A DNA stretch of 32,845 nucleotides from CAZQHK01 sp964593455 (GTDB lineage: Bacteria > Muiribacteriota > CAYSPT01): the NCBI GenBank assembly GCA_964593455.1, contig CAZQHK010000047.1, positions 1 through 32,845 of the forward strand, written 5' to 3'. The translations under genes were made by a program, and so were the position numbers. This document shows positions 1 to 7,138 of the stretch, piece by piece (position 1 is the first letter of the stretch; each line of letters starts with the position of its first letter). The notes beneath the pieces are model-generated. The model saw only the letters and a program-made list of their open reading frames with translations. It was not told the origin of the DNA and made no database searches.

Positions 1-475
1 GAAGTGGTTGGAATCCCTTCTTTTTCTTGTAAGTGGGCTCGACCCCCTCACGCTTCCGGGCATCATCGTTGTCCTCAACCTCCTTCCCCTTCCTGCCTAA
101 CGGCTGTTTCTTAAGCTGCATTCGCACTACTTCAAATACTTGCTCCTCAGTCAGACCAAGGTGATAGGCCTCAACCAGCATCCGATTGACTTTCTTTGCC
201 AGGATACTGGTCCGATTCTCCAGGCTCATCACCGGAAAAGCCTCGGTGATAAAACTACCCTGTCCGCGCTTGGACACGACGACATTTTCTATCTCCAGTT
301 CGCGGTACGCATGTATGACGGTGTTGGGATTAATCCTGAGTTCACGCGCCAAGGAACGGATGCTGGGCAGCCGATCGCCGTTGACGAGGCTACCCGCAGC
401 TACCGCGTGTTTGATTTGATTAACGATCTGAATGTAAACCGGTTCGGCCGCGGAAGGATCGACCTTGATTAACAT
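1..475 (-). CDS. GntR-family regulator, YtrA-like (partial, runs off the left edge)
   Basis: Read on the minus strand from the ATG at 475, an open frame of 158 codons runs off the window without a stop. It opens MLIKVDPSAAEPVYIQIVNQ and continues with a winged helix-turn-helix containing LPSIRSLARELRINPNTV and a wing ending GQGSFIT at about residues 80-86. This is the GntR DNA-binding domain. A short helical tail with NRMLVEAYHLGLTEEQV, instead of a large ligand domain, is typical of the YtrA subgroup. Beyond about residue 130 the tail becomes rich in Lys and acidic residues, so the protein probably ends soon after the edge. GGGGG lies about 8 bases before the ATG. YtrA-type regulators usually sit in front of ABC transporter genes, which would lie outside the window; that part is inference. 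It is divergent from the nitronate monooxygenase-like gene and could bind the shared 180-base spacer. Confidence 0.88.
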   Translation of the reverse strand, partial: MLIKVDPSAAEPVYIQIVNQIKHAVAAGSLVNGDRLPSIRSLARELRINPNTVIHAYRELEIENVVVSKRGQGSFITEAFPVMSLENRTSILAKKVNRMLVEAYHLGLTEEQVFEVVRMQLKKQPLGRKGKEVEDNDDARKREGVEPTYKKKKGFQPL

Positions 476-536
476 TCCATCAACCCCCAATACAAGCGGC
501 TAAGTTACTTATACCGGGTAAAACAACACACGAGAG

Positions 537-566
537 TTGACAAACGGGCACAGTTCACTTTATAAT
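537..566 (+). promoter_or_regulatory. Sigma-70-type promoter for the nitronate monooxygenase-like gene
   Basis: TTGACA at 537-542 and TATAAT at 561-566 are both perfect consensus hexamers, separated by 18 bases. Transcription would start near 573, giving a leader of about 85 bases before the ATG at 659. The promoter lies in the divergent spacer next to the GntR-type gene. Confidence 0.8.
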
Positions 567-658
567 AACTTCATAAATGGGATGCGCATGTCTCATATAA
601 GATAGATTTAACAAAGGAAGTTTAAGTAGATGCTCTATTGTAATCGAAGGAAACCGTC

Positions 659-1804
659 ATGAAAATGACACAACTCCCCTCGCTGACCATCCGGGATATC
701 ACTATTCCTCTACCTATTATCCAGGGAGGCATGGGAGTGCAGATATCCACGGCCCCCCTGGCCAGCGCTGTGGCCAACTGTGGCGGCGCGGGAACGTTAG
801 CCAGCGTCGGTCTGGGATACGGTATGGAAGAGAATGAAACCGATTTCCTGGCTGCTTCAAGAAAAGGGCTTATCCAGGAGATCAGGCAGACGAAACAGAT
901 GACCGATGGCGTCATCGGCGTCAACATCATGGTGGCTTTAAACAATTTCGTCGATCTGGTGCGGACTACGGTAAAAGAGGGAGTGGATTTCATCGCTTCG
1001 GGTGCGGGTCTGCCTCTCAGACTGCCTGAATATACGGAGGGGTCTTCGATTAAGCTTCTTCCCATCGTTTCATCTGCCCGCGCGGCGCATATTATCATGA
1101 AAACCTGGAAGAAACGGTACGGAATATTACCGGACGGCATTATCGTAGAAGGTCCCCTGGCCGGTGGACACCTGGGATTCAAGCGTCAGGAACTGGGGGA
1201 TGGAAAGAAGGATATGTTGGAAGCTATCGTCTCCAAAGTGCTGAAAACGGTAGATGATATTACCAAAGGGTTGCGGCAAACTATTCCTGTCATTGCCGCC
1301 GGCGGGATATTCGATGGGAAAGACATTGCTAAATTCATTCGGATGGGAGCCCAGGGAGTCCAGATGGGAACGAGGTTCGTCGCCACCCACGAGTGCCCGA
1401 TTTCGGATGAGTTCAAGGAACTGTATGTCAATGCCGGGGAAGATGATGTCACCATTATCGACAGCCCGGTAGGTATGCCTGGCCGGGCTATAATGACCAA
1501 GCTTATCGAAGTGGTACGTGATAATGGGAAGATTCCTTTCAAATGCAATTATGTATGTTTGAAAACGTGTAATCCCAAGAAAGTTCCTTATTGCATTGCC
1601 AAGGCACTCTTTAATGCAGTAAGTGGTCTTCTTGATAAGGCGGTGGTTTTCGCCGGTCAAAATGTAGCTAGGGTGAAGGAAATCGTCTACGTCAAGGCAT
1701 TAATGGATGAACTTGTCAGTGAGACGTTGGAGGCATTGGCTGAAATGAAAGTCAATGTGTGTGATTCAGCTTCCGGGACTGCTCCGATGACATCGTTGAA
1801 GTAG
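659..1804 (+). CDS. Nitronate monooxygenase / 2-nitropropane dioxygenase-like FMN protein
   Basis: The 381-residue product is an FMN-binding TIM barrel of the NMO/NPD family. Visible marks are the N-terminal PIIQGGMGVQIS, the central EGPLAGGHLGF (around residues 165-175), VIAAGGIFDG and the FMN phosphate-binding GAQGVQMGTRF. The GGHLG segment includes the usual catalytic-site His. The family oxidises nitronates, but close paralogues such as FabK reduce enoyl-ACP, so the substrate is not certain. An unusual C-terminal Cys cluster (C-x3-C-x3-C-x7-C, roughly residues 296-312) resembles a metal site seen in many anaerobe members. AAGGA stands 7 bases before the ATG, and a strong promoter lies at 537-566. 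It appears to be monocistronic or to read on into the cold-shock gene 104 bases downstream. Confidence 0.85.
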   Translation: MKMTQLPSLTIRDITIPLPIIQGGMGVQISTAPLASAVANCGGAGTLASVGLGYGMEENETDFLAASRKGLIQEIRQTKQMTDGVIGVNIMVALNNFVDLVRTTVKEGVDFIASGAGLPLRLPEYTEGSSIKLLPIVSSARAAHIIMKTWKKRYGILPDGIIVEGPLAGGHLGFKRQELGDGKKDMLEAIVSKVLKTVDDITKGLRQTIPVIAAGGIFDGKDIAKFIRMGAQGVQMGTRFVATHECPISDEFKELYVNAGEDDVTIIDSPVGMPGRAIMTKLIEVVRDNGKIPFKCNYVCLKTCNPKKVPYCIAKALFNAVSGLLDKAVVFAGQNVARVKEIVYVKALMDELVSETLEALAEMKVNVCDSASGTAPMTSLK

Positions 1805-1908
1805 AGGAGGAAATGAGGGAATAGTTTAGTCAGCATTGGAGTAGCACTATGGAGGTCAAGGCAGCAACCAAAAAAAAAATACTTAATGTAAGAAATGGAG
1901 GAAGTACA

Positions 1909-2112
1909 ATGCCAACAGGAAAAGTTAAATGGTTCAGTGATCAGAAGGGATACGGGTTCATAACTCCCGATGACGGAGGAGAAGATCTTTTCGTACATCA
2001 CACCAGTATTGAGATGGAAGGGTTCAAGACCCTGGCAGAAGAACAGACCGTAGAGTTCGAGATCGGAGAGGGCAAAAAAGGCCCGGCCGCGATTAATGTG
2101 CAGCCGCAATAA
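1909..2112 (+). CDS. Cold-shock domain protein (CspA family)
   Basis: The 67-residue protein is a single OB-fold cold-shock domain. It has GKVKWFSDQKGYGFI (containing RNP1, KGYGFI) and DLFVHHTSI (RNP2), and it is the usual length for a bacterial Csp. It binds single-stranded RNA or DNA and acts as an RNA chaperone. The start is fixed by GGAGGAA five bases before ATG at 1909; an in-frame upstream ATG at 1849 would add a Lys-rich extension with no family counterpart. A bidirectional hairpin terminator follows 30 bases after the stop. Confidence 0.95.
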   Translation: MPTGKVKWFSDQKGYGFITPDDGGEDLFVHHTSIEMEGFKTLAEEQTVEFEIGEGKKGPAAINVQPQ

Positions 2113-2135
2113 CTGATCTGGAATCAATTACCTGA

Positions 2136-2170
2136 AAAAAGAAGGTCCCGGGGAAACCCGGGGCCTTTTT
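2136..2170. terminator. Bidirectional rho-independent terminator between csp and selD
   Basis: An 11-bp stem (2142-2152 with 2157-2167, one G-T pair) closes on a GAAA loop. It is preceded by an A-rich run and followed by a T run, so it works as an intrinsic terminator on either strand. It sits after the cold-shock gene (plus) and downstream of selD (minus). Confidence 0.9.
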
Positions 2171-2173
2171 AAG

Positions 2174-2351
2174 TATCCGGAAAATACAGCTGATTTCTAC
2201 TGTAGTTCGAAAACAGCCGCAGCTACTGCGTTACACTCAGGCGGCCTTCCTCAACGTACCACAGGTACGCCTGCGGAGGCCTTGGTCGCGTGCCTTGTAT
2301 CTGCGGTTGTTTTCTTCTCCTCGTAACGAAGTCAGCTGTATTTTCCGGATA
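2174..2351. repeat. Long imperfect palindrome, about 178 bases, between convergent genes
   Basis: The outer arms 2174-2193 and 2332-2351 are a perfect 20-base inverted repeat starting TATCCGGAAAATACAGC. Inside, 2209-2225 is nearly complementary to 2299-2315 (about two mismatches). The centre carries GTACC-ACA-GGTAC at about 2255-2267. The element ends three bases before the selD stop codon. It looks like an intergenic palindromic repeat unit of the kind present in many copies in some genomes. It may fold into a long hairpin in RNA from either side. Copy number cannot be judged from this window. Confidence 0.75.
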
Positions 2352-2353
2352 AA

Positions 2354-3394
2354 TTACACGACGCGGAGCGGTAGGGGGTTGCCGGTTTCTACGTGGCCGA
2401 TAATTTTGGCGGCTAAGATGTCGTGGGAGTGAAGTTCATCTACCAGTTCCCCCGCTTTGTCTTTTTCGATGACGATCATCAGTCCGCCTGAAGTCTGAGC
2501 ATCGCAGAGCAGCATTTTACTCTTCTCGGTGAGGTTTGAATCCCATTCAACATGAGGAGCCACATAATCAAAATTTTGCGACGAACCGCCGGGGAAGAGG
2601 GACAACATAGCGTACTCGTCTGCTCCCGGCAACAGGGGGACCTCTCCGGCAATAATCGTAAGATTTATGTTGCTTGACCGGGCCAAGGTAAGAGCGTGTC
2701 CAAGCAGTCCGAAACCCGTAATATCGGTACAGGCGTGAGCTCCCATTTCAACCATTATCTCGGAAGCCGTCTTATTTAGACTACACATGGAAGCGGTCAT
2801 GGCAGTCCGGGACTCCGCTGAAGCCCGGCCGGCCTTTAAAGCTGTGGAAATCACGCCGGTCCCAATGGGTTTGGTTAGTATCAGAGAATCACCCGGTTTG
2901 GCTCGGCTGTTGGTGATCAGCCGGTTTTTCTCAGTAATGCCGGTTACGGCAAGTCCGTACTTGAGTTCCTCGTCCTTGACCGAGTGGCCGCCGACGATGA
3001 CCGCACCAGCCTCTTTTATGGTATCGCTTCCTCCCCTGATAAGTTCACCGATGATCTCGGGAGAGAGCTTATTGGGCGGGAAGCAGAGGATATTCAGGGC
3101 TGTTAACGGTCTGGCGCCCATGGCAAAGACATCCGAGAGAGAATTGGCCGCTGCTATGGCGCCGAAGGTATAGGGATCATCAACAATGGGTGTGAGGATG
3201 TCCACTGTCTGTACCAGGACTGACCGGTCATTCAGGGCATAGACACCGGCGTCTCCCAGGGCATCGTATCCCAGCACCAGGTTGGGATCGTCAAATGTCG
3301 GTAGCTGACGCAGGACCTGCATCAGGTCTTTTTGGCAGACTTTCGCTGCTCAACCGGCGGCTTTGGCAAACTGGGTCAAACGGATCTTTTCCAC
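2354..3394 (-). CDS. selD: Selenide, water dikinase SelD containing selenocysteine at the active site (in-frame UGA)
   Basis: SelD makes selenophosphate from selenide and ATP, the selenium donor for selenocysteine. Read from the GTG at 3394 the protein begins VEKIRLTQFAKAAG, meets UGA at 3350-3352, and continues AAKVCQKDLMQVL in the same frame to the stop at 2354, giving 346 residues. The UGA sits exactly where E. coli SelD has catalytic Cys17, and Lys18 matches its Lys20. The AIR-synthase-like ATP-binding core follows (VDILTPIVDDPYTFG, ANSLSDVFAMGARP, VGGHSVKDEEL, CTDITGFGLLGH). AGGAG lies about 9 bases before the GTG. A SECIS hairpin follows the UGA. A caller that treats UGA as stop would begin at the internal ATG at 3322 and lose the catalytic residue. 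The start codon lies two bases after the stop of a decayed LysR fragment. Confidence 0.93.
3305..3325 (-). promoter_or_regulatory. Bacterial SECIS hairpin in selD mRNA
   Basis: Beginning 24 bases after the UGA, the minus strand folds into an 8-bp stem (CTGATGCA with TGCGTCAG, one G-T pair) capped by the loop GGTCC. The apical loop starts 33 bases after the UGA, within the 16-37 base distance usual for bacterial SECIS elements. The loop and upper stem closely resemble the SelB-binding tip of the E. coli fdhF element (TGCA-GGTC-TGCA). Confidence 0.82.
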
Positions 3395-3396
3395 GG

Positions 3397-3628
3397 TTAT
3401 TTCTTCTCCTTTTTTCGGTTTTGAAAGTTCAGGAAGGTTTCCACTACATATCGTTGCGGTTTGGTCCTGTGATAAACCAGATAGAATTTTCTGGAGATAT
3501 TCAGGCCAGTGACTTTGACCGGATTCGCTTGGTCGTTCTTGATCGCCCATTCCGATACAAAGGATACTCCAAGCCCTTCATTTTAATAATAGCATTTCCA
3601 GGTAGGTTAACGCTAGATAATAATTCAA
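3397..3628 (-). pseudogene. Remnant of a LysR-family regulator (C-terminal part, frameshifted)
   Basis: In one minus-strand frame the sequence ends GLGVSFVSEWAIKND, then VTGLNISRKFYLVYHRT, before a stop at 3397-3399. These are hallmark C-terminal segments of the LysR substrate-binding domain (CysB/CbbR-like). The frame is blocked by TAA just upstream of GLGVSFV. The preceding LysR-like stretch (LPGNAIIKM) continues in a neighbouring frame, which implies a one-base shift. The DNA-binding half is absent because the aldehyde dehydrogenase ends immediately before this piece. I see it as a decayed gene end squeezed between two intact genes. The selD ribosome-binding site now lies inside its last codons. 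Confidence 0.7.
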
Positions 3629-5053
3629 TTAAAGGTGAAACGCCACCGCCTTGAGTTCTGTCATCTCCTCCATGGCAAACTTCGGACCTTCCCGCCCGAG
3701 TCCGCTTTGTTTCATCCCTCCGTACGGTTGCAGATCGGCCCTGAAGGTTGGAGCTTCGTTTATCATGACTCCGCCGGCGTCGATCTCATGGGCCGAGCGC
3801 ATGGCGGCTGAAATATCCTGGGTGAAAATGCCGGCCTGGAGTCCATAGACGCTCTTGTTTGTTTCACGAATGGCCTCATCCAGTGAGCTTACCGGGTTTA
3901 CCAGGACCAGAGGCGCGAAGGCTTCTTCCATAAAAAGCCTGGTGTCATCGGGTACAGAGGTAAGTACCGTGGGCTGGTACAGCGAACCGTTACGGTTGCC
4001 GCCTACCAGCAGTTTCGCTCCCCGTTCGACTGCTTCATCAACCAGAACCTGGGTATCTTCGGCCGCCTTCGTGTTGATCATGGGACCGATATCTGTGGTT
4101 TCCAGGAGCTGGTTACCGGTGCACATTCGGCTGGTTTCCTCTACTAACAGCGACGTGAACTCCTCGAACACCCGCTCTTCTACGAAGATTCTCTGGACAG
4201 ATATACAGACCTGTCCGGCCAAGGCGAAAGCGCAGACTGCCGCCCGGGTGCTGGCCCGCTTAAGGTCGGCGTCTCCCATCACGATCAGGGCCGAGTTGGA
4301 TCCGAGTTCCAGGGTGACCCGCTTGATCCCGGCGACGGCGGTAATGCGTTTTCCTACCTCGAGGCTTCCGGTGAACGTGATCAGGCGAAGCCGATCGTGT
4401 GCGGCCAATTCTTCACCGACTTCGCCTCCCGGCCCGCAAATGACATTGATAGCCAGGGAGGGGAGTCCGGCTTCCAGCAAGATTTCCGTCAGCTTGAGGG
4501 CAACGAGGGGAGTGGCTGAAGCCGGCTTGAGCACCACGGCATTGCCGGCGGCGATGGCCGGCGCTATCTTGTGCGCTACCAGATTAAGCGGGAAGTTGAA
4601 AGGACTGATGGCGCCCACGACGCCGATCGGGCACCGAAGGTAAAATCCGAACTTGTTCTCGGCTCCGGGAGCGGCATCGAAGGGGATAATCTCTCCTGCC
4701 AACCGTCGTGCCTCGTAGGCTGACAGGGTAAAGGTTTCGATGGCACGGCCGGCTTCGCCTTTGCCTTCCCTGATGGTTTTTCCGGATTCTTTGGCGATAG
4801 TTATCCCCAATTCTTCCTGTTTTTTTTCGATCAGGCAGGCTGTTTTTTCAAGGATGGAAGCCTTCTTACGGCGAGTAAGTTTTTTCATCTGTTCGAAACC
4901 AGCCAGAGCGGATTCAACAGCCTTATCCACATCGTCACCGTCAGCCCGGGGAACATCATCAATCACCGATCCGTCAAAAGGATTACGGACTTGAATCTTT
5001 CTGTCCCGATCAACCCACTTACCGGCAAGAAACATTTTCATAGAAAAATTCAC
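3629..5053 (-). CDS. NAD(P)-dependent aldehyde dehydrogenase
   Basis: The 474-residue protein belongs to the ALDH superfamily and would oxidise an aldehyde to its acid with NAD(P)+. It carries SPFNFPLNLVAHKIAPA and AGNAVVLKPAS (cofactor pocket), TFTGSLEVGK, the general-base Glu in LELGSNSALIV, the catalytic Cys in GQVCISVQR and the C-terminal GGMKQSGLGREG. The NFPLN pattern recalls lactaldehyde and non-phosphorylating glyceraldehyde-3-phosphate dehydrogenases, so a small hydroxyaldehyde or semialdehyde is possible; the exact substrate is unknown. The start is ambiguous: GTG at 5053 with GAGG 7 bases ahead, or ATG at 5041 giving MKMFLAGKWVD, which fits family alignments. A LysR remnant directly downstream may be what is left of its former regulator. 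Confidence 0.9.
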   Translation of the reverse strand: MNFSMKMFLAGKWVDRDRKIQVRNPFDGSVIDDVPRADGDDVDKAVESALAGFEQMKKLTRRKKASILEKTACLIEKKQEELGITIAKESGKTIREGKGEAGRAIETFTLSAYEARRLAGEIIPFDAAPGAENKFGFYLRCPIGVVGAISPFNFPLNLVAHKIAPAIAAGNAVVLKPASATPLVALKLTEILLEAGLPSLAINVICGPGGEVGEELAAHDRLRLITFTGSLEVGKRITAVAGIKRVTLELGSNSALIVMGDADLKRASTRAAVCAFALAGQVCISVQRIFVEERVFEEFTSLLVEETSRMCTGNQLLETTDIGPMINTKAAEDTQVLVDEAVERGAKLLVGGNRNGSLYQPTVLTSVPDDTRLFMEEAFAPLVLVNPVSSLDEAIRETNKSVYGLQAGIFTQDISAAMRSAHEIDAGGVMINEAPTFRADLQPYGGMKQSGLGREGPKFAMEEMTELKAVAFHL

Positions 5054-5161
5054 CTCTCTACCTCAGTATTGAACTGTTGTCCTTAACAATTTCTTTATAC
5101 CAGATAGTCAACCCACTGTGCCATGTGTTGCCTTTCTTATCCCGAGTAATACAAAATATTT

Positions 5162-5190
5162 TTGACTCACTCGACGTCTGGTGGTATACT
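5162..5190 (+). promoter_or_regulatory. Strong sigma-70-type promoter in a gene-free region
   Basis: TTGACT at 5162-5167 and TATACT at 5185-5190 are separated by 17 bases. Predicted initiation is near 5197. No ORF with a ribosome-binding site follows for more than 500 bases, so the likely product is a non-coding RNA or a long leader for the hdr operon. Confidence 0.65.
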
Positions 5191-5196
5191 ACGATA

Positions 5197-5500
5197 CTTC
5201 GCTGTGAAGAACATAGCCTAGAAGCTCAGAATTAGCGATAAGACATTAAATAGGTTCAAGGTTTTACGGACAGCTTACTGAAGCGTAAAAGTAATAAGAA
5301 TACAGTTTGCGTAAGCTGTTTACACGTTGGTTTGTGACAGAGAAGAATTGACTCGTAAGTATCGATTATAAATTAAGGTTGTCAGTATAGGATAGGGCTA
5401 ATCTATCTCCAAGGCATAGAAGCAGATACGTTTTTGGATATAGCTGCTTTTGAGGAGATGAACCGTCTTCTAAGAAGTTGGGTGAAGCAGTTAGCCTAAA
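5197..5500 (+). ncRNA. Candidate structured RNA (unassigned)
   Basis: This stretch lies inside 674 bases (5054-5727) with no convincing ORF; I recognise no known RNA family in it. Complementary segments are dense. ACAGCTTAC near 5262 pairs with GTAAGCTGT near 5310. TTTTACG pairs with CGTAAAA around the first arm. TAGGGCTAA at 5393-5401 can pair either with TAGCCTA at 5214-5220 or with TTAGCCTA at 5491-5498. Inside the latter, ATCTCC/GGAGAT, AAGCAG/CTGCTT and CTTCT/AGAAG form further nested stems. The paired choice for 5393-5401 allows two alternative folds. It does not resemble tmRNA, RNase P RNA, SRP RNA or a clear 6S RNA. The end is uncertain; T-rich sequence occurs at 5568-5576. Confidence 0.4.
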
Positions 5501-5590
5501 AAGTGAACGTAAGTTTCCGTACACGTGACATGTGGGACTGCTGTATGTCAAACACTTTTGCCTCTATTTTTTTAATTCTGCCTCATTGTC

Positions 5591-5604
5591 GTGTTCATGA
5601 ACAC
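5591..5604. promoter_or_regulatory. Perfect 14-bp palindrome, candidate operator upstream of the hdr-frd operon
   Basis: GTGTTCATGAACAC is a perfect 14-base palindrome 124 bases before hdrC. It is flanked by a wider inverted repeat, TTTGCCTC near 5568 and GAGGCAAA near 5632. A weak promoter candidate (TTGTGA 5640-5645, TTTTAT 5663-5668, 17-base spacer) follows. A dimeric regulator binding here could control the operon; no specific regulator can be named. Confidence 0.4.
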
Positions 5605-5727
5605 ACCGTCAAACTATTCCAAAAATCTTTTGAGGCAAATTGTGACTATACGTAAATTTGGCTTTTATAAGTGTGCCCTGTGTGCCGGTATACTCGTTGT
5701 CCGTAAAGTCGGTAGGGGAGGAATGGT

Positions 5728-6135
5728 ATGCGCATCAAGATAAGTCGTTCTACAATCAGGAACGCCCTGATGGAAAAGATTGAGGAACTCAGTGGACAGT
5801 CTCTCAAAGCTTGCTACAACTGTGGTAAATGCTCGGCGGGATGTCCCGGGATAGAGGAGATGGATATTCTTCCGAACCAGGTAGTGCGGTTGATTCAGTT
5901 GGGTTGTGAAGACGAGGTCAAAAACTGTCGTACGGTTTGGTTGTGTGCGGCCTGCCTGATGTGTTCCGCACGCTGTCCGAAGGGCGTGGAACTGGCTCGT
6001 GTCCTGGAGGCAGTGCGACAGGTGGTTCTCAGAACAAATAAAGATCATTTGAGTCCTTCTTGCATCTGTAAGAAGGATCTCAAAGAGTTACCCCAGATTG
6101 CCTTGGTGGGGGCGTTTCGCAAACTTTCAGGTTAG
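5728..6135 (+). CDS. hdrC: Heterodisulfide reductase subunit C-like ferredoxin (HdrC)
   Basis: The 135-residue protein is a short HdrC with two [4Fe-4S] motifs: CYNCGKCSAGCP (Cys 29, 32, 35, 39) and CAACLMCSARCP (Cys 73, 76, 79, 83). HdrC passes electrons between the flavin protein HdrA and the catalytic-type subunit HdrB. GGGGAGG lies about 7 bases before the ATG. It is the first gene of a tightly spaced operon; its stop codon overlaps the ribosome-binding site of hdrB. The organism is probably a bacterium, so the disulfide is unlikely to be CoM-S-S-CoB, and the real acceptor of the module is unknown. Confidence 0.9.
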   Translation: MRIKISRSTIRNALMEKIEELSGQSLKACYNCGKCSAGCPGIEEMDILPNQVVRLIQLGCEDEVKNCRTVWLCAACLMCSARCPKGVELARVLEAVRQVVLRTNKDHLSPSCICKKDLKELPQIALVGAFRKLSG

Positions 6136-6148
6136 GAGTTCAAAAGCC

Positions 6149-7039
6149 ATGAGAATACCGTACTATCCAGGTTGTACCCTGAAAACTCAGGCGCAGAATT
6201 TCGAAACCTCTACCATATCTGCACTGAAAGAGCTTGGCGTGGATGCGCCGGAGCTTGACCGGTGGAACTGCTGCGGTACCACCCATTCGTTGGCCGTTGA
6301 TAATCTGATGCTTCACCTGGCTCCGGTGAGAAACCTGATATTCCTGAAAAACCTTGGGGAAAAACAGGTTCTCACCCTATGTTCCATGTGTTATCATACC
6401 CTGTCCCAGGCTAATCTTCTCATGCGTGACGATGATGAAAAACGCCAGAAGATCAACTGGCATTTTGAAGATATCGCCGAGGACGGCGACTACCACGGCG
6501 AAGTAGAGGTACTGCACCTATTTCACCTTTTGAGAGATATCATTGGTTTCGACAAGATAAAGGAAGCGGTGAAACAACCTCTTGAGGGCTTAAAAGCGGC
6601 TTGCTATTACGGCTGTCTTCTCTTGAGACCGAAAGAAATAGCCGTGGATGATCCTGAAATGCCGCAGGTAATGGAAAACCTGCTGAGGAACCTTGGGGCC
6701 GAAGCGGCTGATTTTTATTTTCAGAACGAATGTTGTGGTGCTTTCCAGACTGTTGGTGAGCCGGAATTGGTAAAAAAACGCACCGGTGAAATCGTTGCGC
6801 ACGCCCGCCAGCAGGACGCCGATTTCCTGGTGGTTAGCTGCCCCTTGTGCTTCTTTAATCTTGACAAACGGCAGCTCGACCTTTTAGATGAAAAACCGGG
6901 CTACCAACTCATGCCGATCCTGTATATCGGTCAATTACTGGCCCTTGCTTTGGGAGTCTCTTCGGATGTCTGTAATTTTGAACTTCACCATGTTGATCCC
7001 CGTCCGTTGCTGACAGAAAAAAACCTCGTTTCGTTTTGA
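6149..7039 (+). CDS. hdrB: Heterodisulfide reductase subunit B-like protein with two CCG domains (HdrB)
   Basis: The 296-residue protein has both cysteine-rich CCG domains intact: Cys 9, 41, 42, 78, 81 and Cys 152, 156, 195, 196, 231, 234 (CCGTTHSL...CSMCYH and CYYGC...ECCGAF...CPLCFF). In methanogen HdrB these Cys bind the two non-cubane [4Fe-4S] clusters that cleave the disulfide. The start at 6149 gives the usual MRIPYYPGCTL and has AGGAG 10 bases upstream; longer in-frame starts overlap hdrC. Full conservation of the ligands suggests a working site and not merely a structural role. The substrate in this organism is unknown. Confidence 0.92.
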   Translation: MRIPYYPGCTLKTQAQNFETSTISALKELGVDAPELDRWNCCGTTHSLAVDNLMLHLAPVRNLIFLKNLGEKQVLTLCSMCYHTLSQANLLMRDDDEKRQKINWHFEDIAEDGDYHGEVEVLHLFHLLRDIIGFDKIKEAVKQPLEGLKAACYYGCLLLRPKEIAVDDPEMPQVMENLLRNLGAEAADFYFQNECCGAFQTVGEPELVKKRTGEIVAHARQQDADFLVVSCPLCFFNLDKRQLDLLDEKPGYQLMPILYIGQLLALALGVSSDVCNFELHHVDPRPLLTEKNLVSF

Positions 7040-7048
7040 GGTGATGTT

Positions 7049-7138
7049 ATGCGAAGAATGGGAATTTTCATCTGCTGTTGTGGGCGTACTATTGCACAGA
7101 CCGTAAACGTGGAAAAGGTGAGGACGTGGAAAAGCTAG
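7049..7138 (+). pseudogene. Out-of-frame fragment of the HdrA N-terminus (29 codons)
   Basis: ATG at 7049 with GAGGTG 5 bases upstream encodes MRRMGIFICCCGRTIAQTVN and then VEKVRTWKS before TAG at 7136. The first 24 residues match the conserved start of HdrA (pattern xIGVxxCxCGxNIAGxVDVExV). The frame then ends and the rest of HdrA continues in the -1 frame from about 7126. The nine bases GTGGAAAAG occur twice at the junction (7109-7117 and 7126-7134). This is either a translated leader coupled to hdrA, a frameshifted hdrA start, or a deletion scar. About 115 residues of the normal HdrA N-terminal domain are missing between the two parts. Confidence 0.65.

Noticed and set aside
1849..1908. 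Longer start for the cold-shock protein
   Set aside because: The strong ribosome-binding site and family length favour the ATG at 1909.
3855..4643. 262-codon open frame opposite the aldehyde dehydrogenase
   Set aside because: Ser/Thr/Arg-rich composition typical of antisense shadows, while the minus-strand protein keeps all ALDH motifs.
5366..5551. 61-codon minus-strand ORF in the gene-free region
   Set aside because: No ribosome-binding site, no motif, and it lies over the candidate structured RNA.
5197..5560. tmRNA, RNase P RNA, SRP RNA or 6S RNA in the spacer before hdrC
   Set aside because: None of the invariant sequence blocks of these RNAs is visible; only generic pairing is.
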